Positions 43,643 to 55,276 of a stretch of 64,000 nucleotides of DNA are shown here, piece by piece. The first letter of the stretch is position 1. Each line of letters begins with the position of its first letter. A model generated the notes under the pieces. The model was given only the letters and a program-made list of their open reading frames with translations. It had not been told where the DNA came from and made no database searches. Made by a program: the position numbers and the translations under genes. The stretch comes from Bacillota bacterium (GTDB lineage Bacteria; Bacillota; Dethiobacteria; Dethiobacterales; Dethiobacteraceae), in the NCBI GenBank assembly GCA_012521345.1, contig JAAYMN010000031.1:1-64000 (forward strand), in the 5' to 3' direction.

Positions 43643-44933
43643 CCGCCGCATTGCGCCCGGCAAGGCGGGCGCCGAGTACGGCTTCCGTCAGATATAATTC
43701 CGGCAGGCTGCCGGCGCCCTGGATGCCGGCAGTTCCTTCCCCCGCCGCATAGAGACCGTCTATGGGGCCGTCGCTGCCCTTGACCTCGTATTTGTCCGTA
43801 ACCAGCAAGCCACCTGGCAGATAGGCCATCAGGGCAAGCGCAGCCGCTCGGCAGGGGAACTGCAACCCGGGCAGCGCCTCCGCCAGGACGGTTTTGTCTG
43901 CTGCCAGGACGGCCGCCAATTGCTCAATGTCCGCCACTTCAGTTGTGGGCAGTTTCTCCTCCCTGCTTGCTCCGCTAAAGACAGCAAAAAGCAGGCCCCT
44001 GTTCTGCTGCAAAAGCTGAATGATCTCACCGCTGTTTTCGACAGGTTGGCCGCCTTCAGCAAACAAAAAAGCGTTGGCTACATCTTCATTGCTGACATGC
44101 ATACCGGTAGCAGGCAGAACGGCATGCAGCACGATGCGGCCAAGCCCCGTGGTCTGCGCACCCGCTTCCCAGGCCAACCTCAGGCCTGTCCCCTGCTGGC
44201 CGCCGTCCAGCCGGGCTGCCACGCCGGTGACTTTGGCATAAGTTGCCAGCATCTCCATGTTGGCTCCGTAACCGCCGTCCGCCAGGATTACAGCCCTGGC
44301 ATAAATCTCCTCTTCGCCGGCGGCGCTGCGAACCTGCAGCCCCGTTACTTTTTCCTTAGCCACAAGCAGTCGCAGGGGCAGCAAGTCAGCAGTGTAGTCG
44401 AGCACTCTGGCGGCAGCCAGTTGCCTAATTTTCGAGGTTGCAACATGGATAAAAGCATCATGCGCCTTGTGCAGGCCGTTGCCGTCCGCTAAATGAAAAG
44501 CTTCCCCGCTTAGAGTTTCCAGCCATTTCAGCCCGGCAGCGGATTCCAGCGACAGTGCCAGGATTTGCGCAAAGCTGCCTCTTTCGCCGCCGCCCTTGTA
44601 AATCTCCACGGCCATGGTCTCCGGCAGGTATTCCACTTCCGCCTCCGCCTGCTGCGGCGTGCCAGCAGCCCAGAAGAGCGGCGGGTAAGGTGCGCTGCCT
44701 ATCCTCCCGTTGCTTTGCAGGCAGAGCACATCCACCCCTGCTTCCGCCGCCGCCAAGGCGGCCAGATCTCCGGCAAGGCCGCCTCCGACAACAATCACAT
44801 CGTAAGTGCGCGGCAGCGGCGGGTATGTGGGAGTGGTGCGCTGCAGCGAATGTTGTGTCAGCAAAAAGAAGGTTATTGCTAAAAATAAAAGGGTTGTGAG
44901 CACAGACAGAGGTCTCTTTTTTTGCACAGTCAT
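43626..44933 (-). CDS. membrane-anchored FAD-binding oxidoreductase of the fumarate reductase/succinate dehydrogenase flavoprotein fold
   Basis: The 435-residue protein has one N-terminal transmembrane segment (VLTTLLFLAITFFLLTQ) and a FAD-binding Rossmann domain starting VIVVGGGLAGDLAALAAAEAG. ILADGGYGANMEML and a C-terminal GLYAAGEGTAGIQGAGSLP are typical of the fumarate reductase-type flavoprotein family. It is shorter than most members and lacks cytochrome or FMN domains. The FAD domain could face either side of the membrane. Its stop overlaps a terminator and it follows gyrA by 12 bases. The substrate is unknown. Confidence 0.75.
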   Translation of the reverse strand: MTVQKKRPLSVLTTLLFLAITFFLLTQHSLQRTTPTYPPLPRTYDVIVVGGGLAGDLAALAAAEAGVDVLCLQSNGRIGSAPYPPLFWAAGTPQQAEAEVEYLPETMAVEIYKGGGERGSFAQILALSLESAAGLKWLETLSGEAFHLADGNGLHKAHDAFIHVATSKIRQLAAARVLDYTADLLPLRLLVAKEKVTGLQVRSAAGEEEIYARAVILADGGYGANMEMLATYAKVTGVAARLDGGQQGTGLRLAWEAGAQTTGLGRIVLHAVLPATGMHVSNEDVANAFLFAEGGQPVENSGEIIQLLQQNRGLLFAVFSGASREEKLPTTEVADIEQLAAVLAADKTVLAEALPGLQFPCRAAALALMAYLPGGLLVTDKYEVKGSDGPIDGLYAAGEGTAGIQGAGSLPELYLTEAVLGARLAGRNAAAYARR

Positions 44934-44945
44934 GACCGCACCAGC

Positions 44946-47390
44946 CTATGCTTCCTCTTCTTCAGGCACAACCCGGGCCATGGCTACCACCCGGTCGCCC
45001 TCATCGAGGCGAATTACCGTCACACCTTGTGTAACCCTGCCTTGTACGGAGATTTCGGACACATCCTGGCGGATCATGATGCCGCCGGCGGTGATGATCA
45101 TCAATTCATCACCCTGGCGGACAACCTTGGCCGCCACCACCGGCCCGTTCTTTTGCATAACACGGACAGTATAGATGCCTTTGCCGCCGCGGTTTTGCAG
45201 GCGGTATTCACAAAGGTCTGTTCGTTTGCCGTAGCCGTTTGCCGTTACTACCAGGAGCTGCCCGTCACTCCCAGGCTCGACAACTTCCATGGCAATCACA
45301 TTGTCGTTTTCCCCCAGACTGATGCCCTTAACCCCCTGGGCGCTGCGTCCCATGGGGCGCACGTCGCTCTCGTCAAAGCGAATGGACAAGCCCTCCTCTG
45401 TTACCAGTATCACCTCGTGCCTGCCTTCCGTCAGGCGCACCGCAATTAGGTCGTCCCCTTCCTGCAGAGAAATGGCGGCCAGTCCGCCCCGACGGGTATT
45501 AGCAAAAGATTCCAGGGGGGTTTTTTTCACCAGGCCTTTTCTGGTGGCAAAGAGCATATAACGCCCTTCCTCAAATTCACGTACCGGAATCACCGCCGTT
45601 ATTTGCTCCTGCGGCTCCACGTCCAGCAGGTTGACAATGGCGGTACCGCGAGCCTGCCGTCCCGCTTCCGGTATGTCGTAGACTTTTTTCCGGTACATCT
45701 TGCCGCGGTTGGTAAAACAGCAGAGGTAGGCATGAGTGGAAGCGATAAAGACATGCTCCACGAAATCATCGCCTTTTGTCTGCAGGGCCGTAATACCGCG
45801 GCCGCCGCGGCGCTGGGGCCTATAGGTGTTAAGAGGCTGGCGCTTGATGTAGCCATTGTGCGTCAGGGTAATGACCATATCTTCTTCCGCAATTAAATCT
45901 TCCACCAGAAGATCTTCTTCCTCCGCCACAATTTTAGTCCGGCGCTCATCGCCGTATTTGTCGCGGATGACGGTAAGTTCGTCTTTAATAATTTGTAGGA
46001 CAAGGCGCTCATTGGCCAGGATTTCGCGCAAATAAGCGATTTTTTTAATCAACTCCAGGTATTCTTCTTCCAGTTTGTCCCGCTCCAGCCCCGTCAGCCT
46101 TTGCAGGCGCATATCAAGTATCGCCTTGGCCTGCAGCTCGGTAAGGGAAAATTTTTCCATCAGGCCTTTCTTGGCATCATCCCCCGTCCGGGAGGAACGG
46201 ATCAGTTTTATGACCGCATCAATATTTTGCAGGGCGATCCGCAGTCCTTCCAGGATATGGGCGCGCTCTTCCGCCTTGCGCAGATCATAGCGGGTGCGCC
46301 GCACAATGACGTCTTTCTGGTGTTCCAGGTAATAGTATAAAAGCTCTTTCAATTTGAGGATGCGGGGCTTGTTGTCCACCAGGGCCAGCAGGATAATGCC
46401 GAAGGTTTGCTGCAGCTGGCTGAATTTAAAAAGCTGATTCAAAACAACCTGATGGTTGGCGTCCCGGCGCAGTTCTATGACCATGCGCATGCCGCTCCGG
46501 TCCGATTCATCCCGCAATTCCGTAATACCGTCAATTTTTTTCTCCCGGACCAGTTCGGCAATCCTTTCCAGAGTCTTGGCCTTATTAACCTGGTAAGGGA
46601 GCTCGGTCACCACGATACGTGCCTTGCCGTTTTCCAGACGTTCAATCTGTGTCAGGGCGCGCGTTTTGATAATGCCCCGCCCTGTCCGGTAAGCGCTGCG
46701 GATTCCTTCCCGGCCTAGGATAAGTCCGCCGGTGGGAAAATCGGGACCCTTAATATATTTCAGGAGTTCCTTGTCTTCGCAGTCAGGATTGTCAATGAAA
46801 AAAATAATAGCGTCAATAACCTCGCGCAGGTTATGCGGGGGAATGTTGGTTGCCATCCCGACGGCAATCCCGGCGGAACCGTTAACCAGCAGGTTGGGAA
46901 AGCGGGAAGGCAGGACAACCGGCTCTTCCAGGGTATCGTCGAAGTTCGGGCGGTAGTCAATGGTTTCTTTTTCGATATTCGCCAGCATTTCCGTGGCAAT
47001 CGGCGCCATGCGCACTTCCGTATAGCGCATGGCCGCAGGAGGGTCGCCGTCAACTGAACCGAAATTGCCGTGGCCGTCTACCAGAGGGTAACGGCAGGAA
47101 AAATCCTGTGCTAGGCGGACCAAGGCATCATATACCGCTCCTTCTCCGTGGGGATGGTATTTGCCGAGTACTTCCCCCACGATGCGGGCGGATTTTTTAT
47201 ACGGCTTGTCCGGCGTCATCCCCAGTTCAAACATGGAGTAAAGAATGCGCCTGTGCACAGGCTTTAAGCCGTCCCTCACATCCGGCAGGGCACGGCTGAC
47301 GATGACACTCATGGCGTAATCAAGAAAAGAATGCTTTACTTCTTCATGAATGGGCTTTGGCAGGATGGTGCCGTGGGTAATGTCAGTCAT
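44946..47390 (-). CDS. gyrA: DNA gyrase subunit A
   Basis: The 814-residue protein has the winged-helix breakage-reunion domain ([40 protein letters not shown] with the catalytic Tyr in MRYTEVRM), a coiled coil and C-terminal beta-pinwheel repeats with the GyrA box region QRRGGRGI. It introduces negative supercoils with GyrB. GGAGGTGAGG precedes the ATG. It follows gyrB by 14 bases in the canonical origin order. Confidence 0.97.
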   Translation of the reverse strand: MTDITHGTILPKPIHEEVKHSFLDYAMSVIVSRALPDVRDGLKPVHRRILYSMFELGMTPDKPYKKSARIVGEVLGKYHPHGEGAVYDALVRLAQDFSCRYPLVDGHGNFGSVDGDPPAAMRYTEVRMAPIATEMLANIEKETIDYRPNFDDTLEEPVVLPSRFPNLLVNGSAGIAVGMATNIPPHNLREVIDAIIFFIDNPDCEDKELLKYIKGPDFPTGGLILGREGIRSAYRTGRGIIKTRALTQIERLENGKARIVVTELPYQVNKAKTLERIAELVREKKIDGITELRDESDRSGMRMVIELRRDANHQVVLNQLFKFSQLQQTFGIILLALVDNKPRILKLKELLYYYLEHQKDVIVRRTRYDLRKAEERAHILEGLRIALQNIDAVIKLIRSSRTGDDAKKGLMEKFSLTELQAKAILDMRLQRLTGLERDKLEEEYLELIKKIAYLREILANERLVLQIIKDELTVIRDKYGDERRTKIVAEEEDLLVEDLIAEEDMVITLTHNGYIKRQPLNTYRPQRRGGRGITALQTKGDDFVEHVFIASTHAYLCCFTNRGKMYRKKVYDIPEAGRQARGTAIVNLLDVEPQEQITAVIPVREFEEGRYMLFATRKGLVKKTPLESFANTRRGGLAAISLQEGDDLIAVRLTEGRHEVILVTEEGLSIRFDESDVRPMGRSAQGVKGISLGENDNVIAMEVVEPGSDGQLLVVTANGYGKRTDLCEYRLQNRGGKGIYTVRVMQKNGPVVAAKVVRQGDELMIITAGGIMIRQDVSEISVQGRVTQGVTVIRLDEGDRVVAMARVVPEEEEA

Positions 47391-47404
47391 CGGGCCTCAC
47401 CTCC

Positions 47405-49354
<1,950 letters not shown>

Positions 49355-49609
49355 TTATCTTTCTCTGTCCAAGTTATGCTCCTGGAAACGCTTTTTTAGC
49401 GTTACGGGGGCAATGGGTGAAAAACTGACCCCCTCGGTTGTAACAATAAATGCTTTGATTTCTTCTTTGCTCAATTCGTTCGTCTTATCCAGCTGCCTGG
49501 CACTCTGCAGGAATTCTTTATTGCACTGCCTGTCATGAATGTCAATGGTAAAGATGCCTACAATATCCTGCGCCGCCACCACACGGGAACCTCCGATATG
49601 CAGAAACAT
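49355..49609 (-). CDS. remB: RemB/YaaB-like DUF370 protein
   Basis: The 84-residue protein MFLHIGGSRVVAAQDIVGIF carries the DUF370 (RemA/RemB) pattern of extracellular-matrix regulators. In Bacillus subtilis, yaaB (remB) lies between recF and gyrB, the same position as here. The exact role in this organism is unknown; matrix and osmoprotection control have been described for RemA. GGGGGGA precedes the ATG. A short spacer of 24 bases separates it from gyrB. Confidence 0.82.
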   Translation of the reverse strand: MFLHIGGSRVVAAQDIVGIFTIDIHDRQCNKEFLQSARQLDKTNELSKEEIKAFIVTTEGVSFSPIAPVTLKKRFQEHNLDRER

Positions 49610-49637
49610 GTTCGTCCCCCCCAGATTTTCACGTTTT

Positions 49638-50210
49638 TTAGCTATTTTGCCCTAAATCTTCGCTTTTACAGCGCAGGCAATAGCTTTCCTGCACTTTTTG
49701 CACCAGCGGCAAGCCGCATTTGGCACACACGGGCACTCCATCCCGCATAGCCCGTTTCTGCCTTTTTTTCACGACAATAAAAACTTTTTTCATGCTGTCA
49801 GCCAGTTCCTCCGGCAGGGAAGCTCTCGCAAATGCCGCCTCGATGGCGTCCAGCTCCGCCGCAGTCAACGGTTCTTCAGGCCGGCTTTTCCGCTCGCTCT
49901 CAGCCGTCTTCGCTGCCTGAGGCCTGACGGTCCCTACCAGAAAGCGTATATCTTTTAACATCCTGGTTCGCTGCAGGCGATTCAGCTTTTTTATAAGCTC
50001 CCGCTTCTGTAAGGCAAGGTGCTGGGCCCAGACCGAATCGCTGACACGCACCAGGAGCGTTCCCTCCTTCATGGCAAAAGCCTGTGTTTTGGCGGCAATG
50101 TAATCGCCTGCCGCCTCGGGCCAGGAATCAATGAGCATTTGTTCTGTAATTCTTTTGGCGCCGGGCATTTTTTTCAGCGTTTTGGTCAAAATGTCAGCTA
50201 TATGGTTCAC
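49638..50210 (-). CDS. DUF721 (DciA-like) protein with C-terminal zinc ribbon
   Basis: The 190-residue protein has the DUF721 domain in about residues 15-95 (SWPEAAGDYIAAKTQAFAM, LLVRVSDSVWAQHLALQK), a helical linker, and a C-terminal CxxC pair (VCAKCGLPL and YCLRCKSED), a zinc ribbon. DUF721 includes DciA, a loader of replicative helicase in many bacteria; Bacillota generally use DnaI, so the role here is open. GTG 50210 has AGAGGTGG at 6-base spacing and overlaps recF by 17 bases. It lies in the origin operon between recF and remB. Confidence 0.8.
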   Translation of the reverse strand: MNHIADILTKTLKKMPGAKRITEQMLIDSWPEAAGDYIAAKTQAFAMKEGTLLVRVSDSVWAQHLALQKRELIKKLNRLQRTRMLKDIRFLVGTVRPQAAKTAESERKSRPEEPLTAAELDAIEAAFARASLPEELADSMKKVFIVVKKRQKRAMRDGVPVCAKCGLPLVQKVQESYCLRCKSEDLGQNS

Positions 50211-51312
50211 CTGGGACCACCTCTCCCCGGGTGATGGCAAACAGTCTGCCGCTGCGCCGGAAAAGGGCGAAACGTTCAGCGGCGGTAGCCGTCACCATAG
50301 TCTGCACTTTGCCTTCAATGCTTTCCACCAAAAGCTTTCTTCTCCTGGCGTCCAACTCGGAAAATACGTCATCCAACAGAAGCAGCGGGAATTCTCCGCT
50401 TTCCCCTCTGATATATTCAATTTCAGCCAGTTTCAGAGCCAAAACCAGCGTCCGCTGCTGTCCCTGGGAAGCAAAGAGGTGTGCCGACTTGCCATTAATC
50501 AGAAACTCAATATCATCGCGGTGCGGCCCCACCAGCGTCTGCCCCAGGCGCGCTTCCTGCCGCGCCTGCTCCCTGAGTGCGGCAAGGATCCCTTCTTTAA
50601 GTTCGGCTTCGCCTGCTCCCTGCTGTAAAGGTATGGCAGCACGGTAACGCAGCACGAGAGTTTCCTCCCCACCGGTAAGGCGGCGGTGGGTAAGGCGGGA
50701 CAAGAGACTCAGCCTGCGCAGGGCAAACAGGCGGCGCTGCATAATCCTGGCACCCAGCACGGCCAACTGTTCATTCCAGCTTTCCAGCTCAGGCGACACC
50801 ACTCCTTCCCCCTGCCGCAGCAGCCGGTTGCGCTGTCGGAGAATCCGGGAAAAGCGCTTTAATTCAGCTTCATACAAGGGATAGATTTTACTTATCTGTT
50901 CATCAAAAAATTTTCGGCGCTGCTGCGGCGATCCTTTGACAATGGCTAAATCTTCCGGGGTAAAAAGTACGGGATAAAACCTCCCTAAGTATTCAGACCG
51001 GGAAAGCTGCAGGCCGTTGCTGCTGTAAAGCTTCTCTTTCGGATTTTGCCGGTAAAGCAGGTGCAGCTGCTCCGCTCCTCTTTTATGGACGACGCGGACG
51101 GCAATTTCAAATCCATCCTGCCCCCACCGGACCAGTTCCCCGTCATTCCTGGTGCGGAATGAGCGGCCGGTGGCCGCATAAAATAGTGCCTCCAGCAGGT
51201 TCGTTTTGCCCTGGGCATTCTCTCCCACAAAAAAATTCAGCCGTTCATCCAGTGGCAGTTCCAACCGGCCATAATTGCGGAAATTATGCAAGCGCAAAGA
51301 TTCGATATGCAA
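50194..51312 (-). CDS. recF: DNA replication/repair protein RecF
   Basis: The 372-residue ABC-type ATPase has LRLHNFRNYGRLELPL, Walker A GENAQGKTNLLEALFYA, an SQGQQRTLVLALKLAE signature and the Walker B region LLLLDDVFSELDARRRKLL. It loads RecA at gaps. The start is TTG 51312 behind AAAGGAG. The yaaA-like S4-domain gene often found between dnaN and recF is absent; only 24 bases separate dnaN and recF here. Confidence 0.95.
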   Translation of the reverse strand: MHIESLRLHNFRNYGRLELPLDERLNFFVGENAQGKTNLLEALFYAATGRSFRTRNDGELVRWGQDGFEIAVRVVHKRGAEQLHLLYRQNPKEKLYSSNGLQLSRSEYLGRFYPVLFTPEDLAIVKGSPQQRRKFFDEQISKIYPLYEAELKRFSRILRQRNRLLRQGEGVVSPELESWNEQLAVLGARIMQRRLFALRRLSLLSRLTHRRLTGGEETLVLRYRAAIPLQQGAGEAELKEGILAALREQARQEARLGQTLVGPHRDDIEFLINGKSAHLFASQGQQRTLVLALKLAEIEYIRGESGEFPLLLLDDVFSELDARRRKLLVESIEGKVQTMVTATAAERFALFRRSGRLFAITRGEVVPGEPYS

Positions 51313-51336
51313 GGCGGTCTCCTTTGCTCACAAGGC

Positions 51337-52440
51337 CTACTTTTTAATGGGCAGGACAAGATAAAGGTAGTCTGGGTAAAGGGAATCCTTCATGATCAGC
51401 GGCAGGGAGGACGAAGTAAATTCCAGCGTGCATTCCTCTCCTTCCGCTACCCGCAGCATGTCCAGCAGGAACCGGACATTTAAGGCAATTTCCACTCCTT
51501 CCCCCTGCAGGGAAAGAGGCAGCGTCTCCTGGATTTTGCCGTATTTGGAAGCCGCCCTGATGACTACCAAACCGTCTCCCAGAGAAAGGTAAACCACATT
51601 GTTTGTTCCTTCTGCCAAAAGGGATGCTCTCTCCAGGGCCTGCAGCAGGGCGGAAGCGGACAGGACGGCACGGCCGCCGAATTTTTGCGGGATAACCCTT
51701 TCTATATCGGGATATTTTTCATCAAGCAGGCGGGAAGTAAAACGGATATTTTCACTTGCTAGCGTAAAAAGGTTGTCATAAACTTTCGCCTGCAGCACGG
51801 CATCTTCCGTAAAAATGCGGGCGGCCTCCTGCAGCGTTTTGGACGGCACTAAAAAGGTGCCCTCTCCGCCGGCATTCTGTACGACGCAATGCGTGACAGC
51901 CAGGCGGAAGGTATCGGATGCCGCCATGGTCAGCTTATTGCCCGACAAGGAAAAAAACACGCCGGTAAAAGCAGGCTTGCCTTCATCCTGGGAAGTGGCA
52001 AAAAGCGTCTGACGCAGGGCCCTGCGCAATTCTTCCGCTGCAAGCGAGAAGCTGCAGATCGGAACAGAAGCGGATTGCTGCGGTTCCATGACAGGATAAT
52101 CCGCCGCACTTAAACCGTAAAGCTCAAATTCCGACTGTCCACCTGTAATTTCTGTCAGCAAACCATCGCCGCGGGTCTGCAGATGAACGCTTTCCTGCGG
52201 CAGACGGCGCACAATCTCGGTAATTTTGCCGGGCAGTACTACCTGGCCGCCTTCTTCGTGCGGAACCCGGCAGACGGTACTGATCGCCATTTCCAGGTTG
52301 GTGGATGTCAGTGTCAATTTTTGCTTGTCACAGGAAAAAAGTATGCCTTCAAGGACGGGAATGGGACTTCTTTGCTGGATTGCTCTGGAGACAATCTGGA
52401 GATGTTCAGCTAAAACTTTTTGCGGGAGTGAGATGTTCAA
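51337..52440 (-). CDS. dnaN: DNA polymerase III beta sliding clamp
   Basis: The 367-residue protein has the clamp fold in three repeats, with HLQIVSRAIQQRSPIPVLEG at the start and the C-terminal SLPLIMKDSLYPDYLYLVLPIKK. The start is set at TTG 52440, which gives the family's usual distance to IVSRAI and has AGAGGTGAT at good spacing; a GTG three codons upstream has no Shine-Dalgarno. It tethers the polymerase to DNA. The stretch upstream contains DnaA boxes. Confidence 0.94.
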   Translation of the reverse strand: MNISLPQKVLAEHLQIVSRAIQQRSPIPVLEGILFSCDKQKLTLTSTNLEMAISTVCRVPHEEGGQVVLPGKITEIVRRLPQESVHLQTRGDGLLTEITGGQSEFELYGLSAADYPVMEPQQSASVPICSFSLAAEELRRALRQTLFATSQDEGKPAFTGVFFSLSGNKLTMAASDTFRLAVTHCVVQNAGGEGTFLVPSKTLQEAARIFTEDAVLQAKVYDNLFTLASENIRFTSRLLDEKYPDIERVIPQKFGGRAVLSASALLQALERASLLAEGTNNVVYLSLGDGLVVIRAASKYGKIQETLPLSLQGEGVEIALNVRFLLDMLRVAEGEECTLEFTSSSLPLIMKDSLYPDYLYLVLPIKK

Positions 52441-52712
52441 GCGGATCACCTCTGATCAATTTGGTAAGGACACGGAAAGAATAGCTTAGCCTGTCAAGCT
52501 GTCAGTTGTAAGAAAAATAAACCAGCAGTATTTGTAATAATTGCTGTGGAAAATGTGCAAAAGACGGGAAAAGCAGAAGGAGGCGGACTTCGTCTGCTGG
52601 GGATGACCTGTGGAAAGGAGGTATTTTTTATCCCCAACCGGCACATATACACAAGCGGTAAAAATTTATCCCCTGTTTATCAGGAGTAAACAAGCAAGTT
52701 ATCCACAGCTTA
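52441..52712. other. dnaA-dnaN intergenic part of oriC with DnaA boxes
   Basis: One perfect DnaA box TTATCCACA is at 52699-52707, next to a one-mismatch site TTATCAACA at 52710-52718 inside dnaA. Further near-matches are TTATCCCCA (52628-52636), TTATCCCCT (52676-52684), and, inverted, TGTGGAAAA (52545-52553) and TGTGGAAAG (52609-52617). In Bacillus the unwinding region lies in this gap; here the stretch 52510-52545 is AT-rich. Read as the second half of a bipartite origin (inference). Confidence 0.65.
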
Positions 52713-54077
52713 TCAACAATTGTTAATTTTTTCGATCAGCTGTTCGATATGGGCCCGCAACTGTTCATCGCTTTTCATTTCTGCGGAAATTTTATTGTAT
52801 GCATGCATGACCGTGGTGTGGTCTCGTCCGCCGAATTCTTCCCCTATCTTAGGCAATGAAGCGTCTGTCAGCTCCCGGCAGAGATACATGGCAATCTGAC
52901 GCGGCAAAGCAACATTTTTTGTTCTTTTCTTTGCTTTCAGATCTTCCGGCTTTAAGGCAAAATGGGAAGCAGTTTCCCTCTGAATAATATCAATGGTGAT
53001 AAGTTTATGTTTGGCAGTTTTGGATAAAATACCTTCCAGGGCTTCTTCCGCCAGAGCGATGTCAATTTTTCTGTTTGTCAGTGAAGAATAGGCAATGACG
53101 CGAATAAAGGCGCCTTCCAGTTCGCGGATATTGGTGACAATGTTGTTGGCAATGTAATGGATTACATCATTGCCGATATTTATTCTTTCCGTGGTTGCCT
53201 TTTTGCGCAGGATGGCAATTCTTGTTTCCAGATCGGGCGGCTGAATATCTGTAATCAGGCCCCATTCAAAACGCGAGCGCAGACGGTCCTCCAGGGTGGG
53301 GATTTCTTTAGGCGGACGGTCGCTGGAAATAATAATTTGTTTGTTACTTTCGTGCAATGCATTAAAGGTATGGAAGAACTCTTCCTGTGTCTGTTCTTTT
53401 CCTGCCAGAAACTGGATGTCATCAATCAGAAGAACATCAATCGTACGATATTTATTGCGAAATTCCACAGTTTTATTGTCGCGGATGGCATTAATGAATT
53501 CATTGGTAAACTTTTCGGAAGTAATGTAGAGCACGCGGTAGGAAGGAGTTATTTCCAGCACATGATGGCCGATGGCATGCATCAGGTGAGTTTTGCCCAG
53601 CCCGACCCCGCCATAGATAAAAAGAGGGTTATACGCACGTGCCGGCGCTTCGGAAACAGCCAGCGCGGCGGCATGGGCAAAACGGTTGCTGTTGCCGATG
53701 ACGAATGTATCAAAAGTGTATTTGGGATTTAACCAGGATGATGGCATAGCCGGTGCTTGTCCGTCCTGACGAGGCAGGGGAATCACTTCCACTTCGCTGC
53801 TTAAGAAACTGCTTTCCTCTGTAAAATGGGGGGTAGTAAAATGGACCTGCTGCACGGTATTGTCTGTTACTTCCTGCAGACTGCTTTCAATGATGTCCGT
53901 ATACCTGGCCTGGAGCCAGTCTTTGGTGAAATCATTGGGGGCGCTGATCACCAAGGTTTGATTATGAAGAGAAACAGGCTTGGTTGTTTTCAGCCAGGTT
54001 TCGAAGCTAGGTTTGCTGATCTTTTTTTCTATTTCCGCCAGAGTTGCCTGCCATATTTCCAGCAGATCCTGTTCCAT
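52713..54077 (-). CDS. dnaA: chromosomal replication initiator DnaA
   Basis: The 454-residue protein has the N-terminal domain ([20 protein letters not shown]), an AAA+ domain with Walker [11 protein letters not shown], Walker [19 protein letters not shown], and the C-terminal helix-turn-helix with [16 protein letters not shown] that binds TTATCCACA. AGGAGGT precedes ATG 54077. It initiates replication. DnaA boxes on both sides support autoregulation and an origin here. Confidence 0.97.
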   Translation of the reverse strand: MEQDLLEIWQATLAEIEKKISKPSFETWLKTTKPVSLHNQTLVISAPNDFTKDWLQARYTDIIESSLQEVTDNTVQQVHFTTPHFTEESSFLSSEVEVIPLPRQDGQAPAMPSSWLNPKYTFDTFVIGNSNRFAHAAALAVSEAPARAYNPLFIYGGVGLGKTHLMHAIGHHVLEITPSYRVLYITSEKFTNEFINAIRDNKTVEFRNKYRTIDVLLIDDIQFLAGKEQTQEEFFHTFNALHESNKQIIISSDRPPKEIPTLEDRLRSRFEWGLITDIQPPDLETRIAILRKKATTERINIGNDVIHYIANNIVTNIRELEGAFIRVIAYSSLTNRKIDIALAEEALEGILSKTAKHKLITIDIIQRETASHFALKPEDLKAKKRTKNVALPRQIAMYLCRELTDASLPKIGEEFGGRDHTTVMHAYNKISAEMKSDEQLRAHIEQLIEKINNC

Positions 54078-54260
54078 TGCTGAACCTCCTATATGAAAAA
54101 AATATTCACAGACTAAAAGGCTCAACATCCTGATTTTACGGAGTTATCCACATTTAGGGCACTTTATCCACATATACTGTGGATAAAAGAGAAAAAATAG
54201 CCTTTTGTAAGGCTTTTTACTGCAGCAAAATTTGAATTATCCACAACTGAGAAAAATGAT
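54078..54260. other. upstream half of oriC: four consensus DnaA boxes
   Basis: Perfect DnaA boxes TTATCCACA occur at 54144-54152, 54164-54172 and 54237-54245, with an inverted copy TGTGGATAA at 54178-54186, all within 102 bases. A small hairpin, AGCCTT-TTGT-AAGGCT followed by T residues, sits at 54199-54218. Location between dnaA and rpmH and the gene-orientation switch support this as the replication origin. Confidence 0.85.
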
Positions 54261-54337
54261 ACGTTCCCAGACAGGATGTGTACAGCCGTTGGGTATTTGT
54301 CATTAGCTGGAAAAAATGATCGCATGATACCAACTTT

Positions 54338-54357
54338 ATCTTAACAAAAGTTAAGAT
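54338..54357. repeat. AT-rich inverted repeat between oriC and rpmH
   Basis: ATCTTAAC-AAAA-GTTAAGAT is a perfect 8-base inverted repeat, in an AT-rich stretch between the last DnaA box and the rpmH promoter. It could be a protein site or a transient hairpin. Purpose unknown. Confidence 0.4.
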
Positions 54358-54421
54358 TTGCCGCAAGTGTGATTGTTGTCAAAGCTTATGGCTTTGCCTT
54401 GCCTGACGCCCGTGGCAAGCC

Positions 54422-54450
54422 TTGACAGTGCATTTTTAAACAGTTATAAT
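54422..54450 (+). promoter_or_regulatory. consensus promoter of rpmH-rnpA
   Basis: TTGACA (54422-54427), 17 bases, TATAAT (54445-54450): a full sigma-A consensus, 57 bases before the rpmH ATG. It should make this the strongest promoter of the window, as expected for L34. Confidence 0.9.
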
Positions 54451-54507
54451 CACAATGATGTAGACTGGGAAAACTGTTTTTTTGCAGCCGTTAGGGAGGT
54501 GGAACAG

Positions 54508-54642
54508 ATGAAGCGGACATTTCAGCCCAGGGTAAGAAAAAGAAAGAAAATACACGGCTTTCGCAGACGCATGTCCACGGCTGCGGGACGGTTGGTTTTA
54601 AAAAGAAGGCGAGCCAAAGGCAGAAAGAGGCTTTCTGCTTAA
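54508..54642 (+). CDS. rpmH: 50S ribosomal protein L34
   Basis: The 44-residue protein [20 protein letters not shown] then [20 protein letters not shown] is L34. The start is at 54508 with GGGAGGTGGAA upstream; the longer open frame is spurious. It is the first gene of the rpmH-rnpA-yidD-yidC-jag set and follows a consensus promoter. Confidence 0.97.
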   Translation: MKRTFQPRVRKRKKIHGFRRRMSTAAGRLVLKRRRAKGRKRLSA

Positions 54643-54658
54643 TGATAACTGATAGAAC

Positions 54659-55006
54659 ATGAAAAAAAAAGGACGTATAACCAAAAACTATGAATACCAG
54701 CAGGTCTTCAAAAACGGCTCTTCCGTGGCAACACGTGCTTTTGTCCTCTATCAGTTACGCACAAATGACAGTGAAAACCGTGTCGGCTTTGTCGTAAGCA
54801 AAAAAATAGGCAACGCAGTAACAAGAAACAGGGTCAGAAGATTGATGCGGGAAAGTTTCAGGCTTTGTGCCGGAAAATTGCGCCGGGGGTATGATCTGGT
54901 AGTAATCGCCAGGCCTGCGGCAGCAAAGTTGAGTTTTATGCAGGCCGCCGCCGAAATGGAAAAAGTTTTACAACGGGGCGGCCTGTTTTCAGTGCCGAAT
55001 AATTAA
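54659..55006 (+). CDS. rnpA: RNase P protein subunit
   Basis: The 115-residue protein has GRITKNYEYQQVFKNG and the RNR signature KKIGNAVTRNRVRRLMRESFR. It assists RNase P RNA in maturation of tRNA 5' ends. Only 16 bases separate it from rpmH, a co-transcribed pair. There is no strong Shine-Dalgarno before the ATG, so translational coupling with rpmH is likely. Confidence 0.96.
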   Translation: MKKKGRITKNYEYQQVFKNGSSVATRAFVLYQLRTNDSENRVGFVVSKKIGNAVTRNRVRRLMRESFRLCAGKLRRGYDLVVIARPAAAKLSFMQAAAEMEKVLQRGGLFSVPNN

Positions 55007-55039
55007 GCAGTATGCATGTTGATTGAAAAGGTGAAGAAA

Positions 55040-55276
55040 ATGAAAAAGCTGGCTCTGTTGTGCCTGCATTTTTACCGGAAATATATTTCCCCGCTGAAAA
55101 GGCCAACCTGCCGTTTTACACCTTCCTGTTCCCAGTACGCCATTGAAGCGGTGGAGCGTTTCGGTTTGTGGCGGGGAGGATGGATGTCTATATGCCGTCT
55201 GCTGCGTTGTCATCCATTTCATCCCGGGGGATATGATCCGGTAGAGGACAGAGAAAAGGAGGCCGTTCATGATTAG
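55040..55276 (+). CDS. yidD: YidD membrane insertion efficiency factor
   Basis: The 78-residue protein has [20 protein letters not shown] and [20 protein letters not shown] followed by [16 protein letters not shown], all YidD hallmarks. It assists YidC-dependent insertion of membrane proteins. The ATG at 55040 follows AAGGTGA; a start eight codons upstream is less likely. It overlaps the yidC start by 8 bases. Confidence 0.92.
   Translation: MKKLALLCLHFYRKYISPLKRPTCRFTPSCSQYAIEAVERFGLWRGGWMSICRLLRCHPFHPGGYDPVEDREKEAVHD

Noticed and set aside
54199-54218. Intrinsic terminator within oriC as the end of a gene
   Set aside because: The AGCCTT/AAGGCT stem with T-run has no gene leading into it on the plus strand; listed only as a hairpin in oriC.
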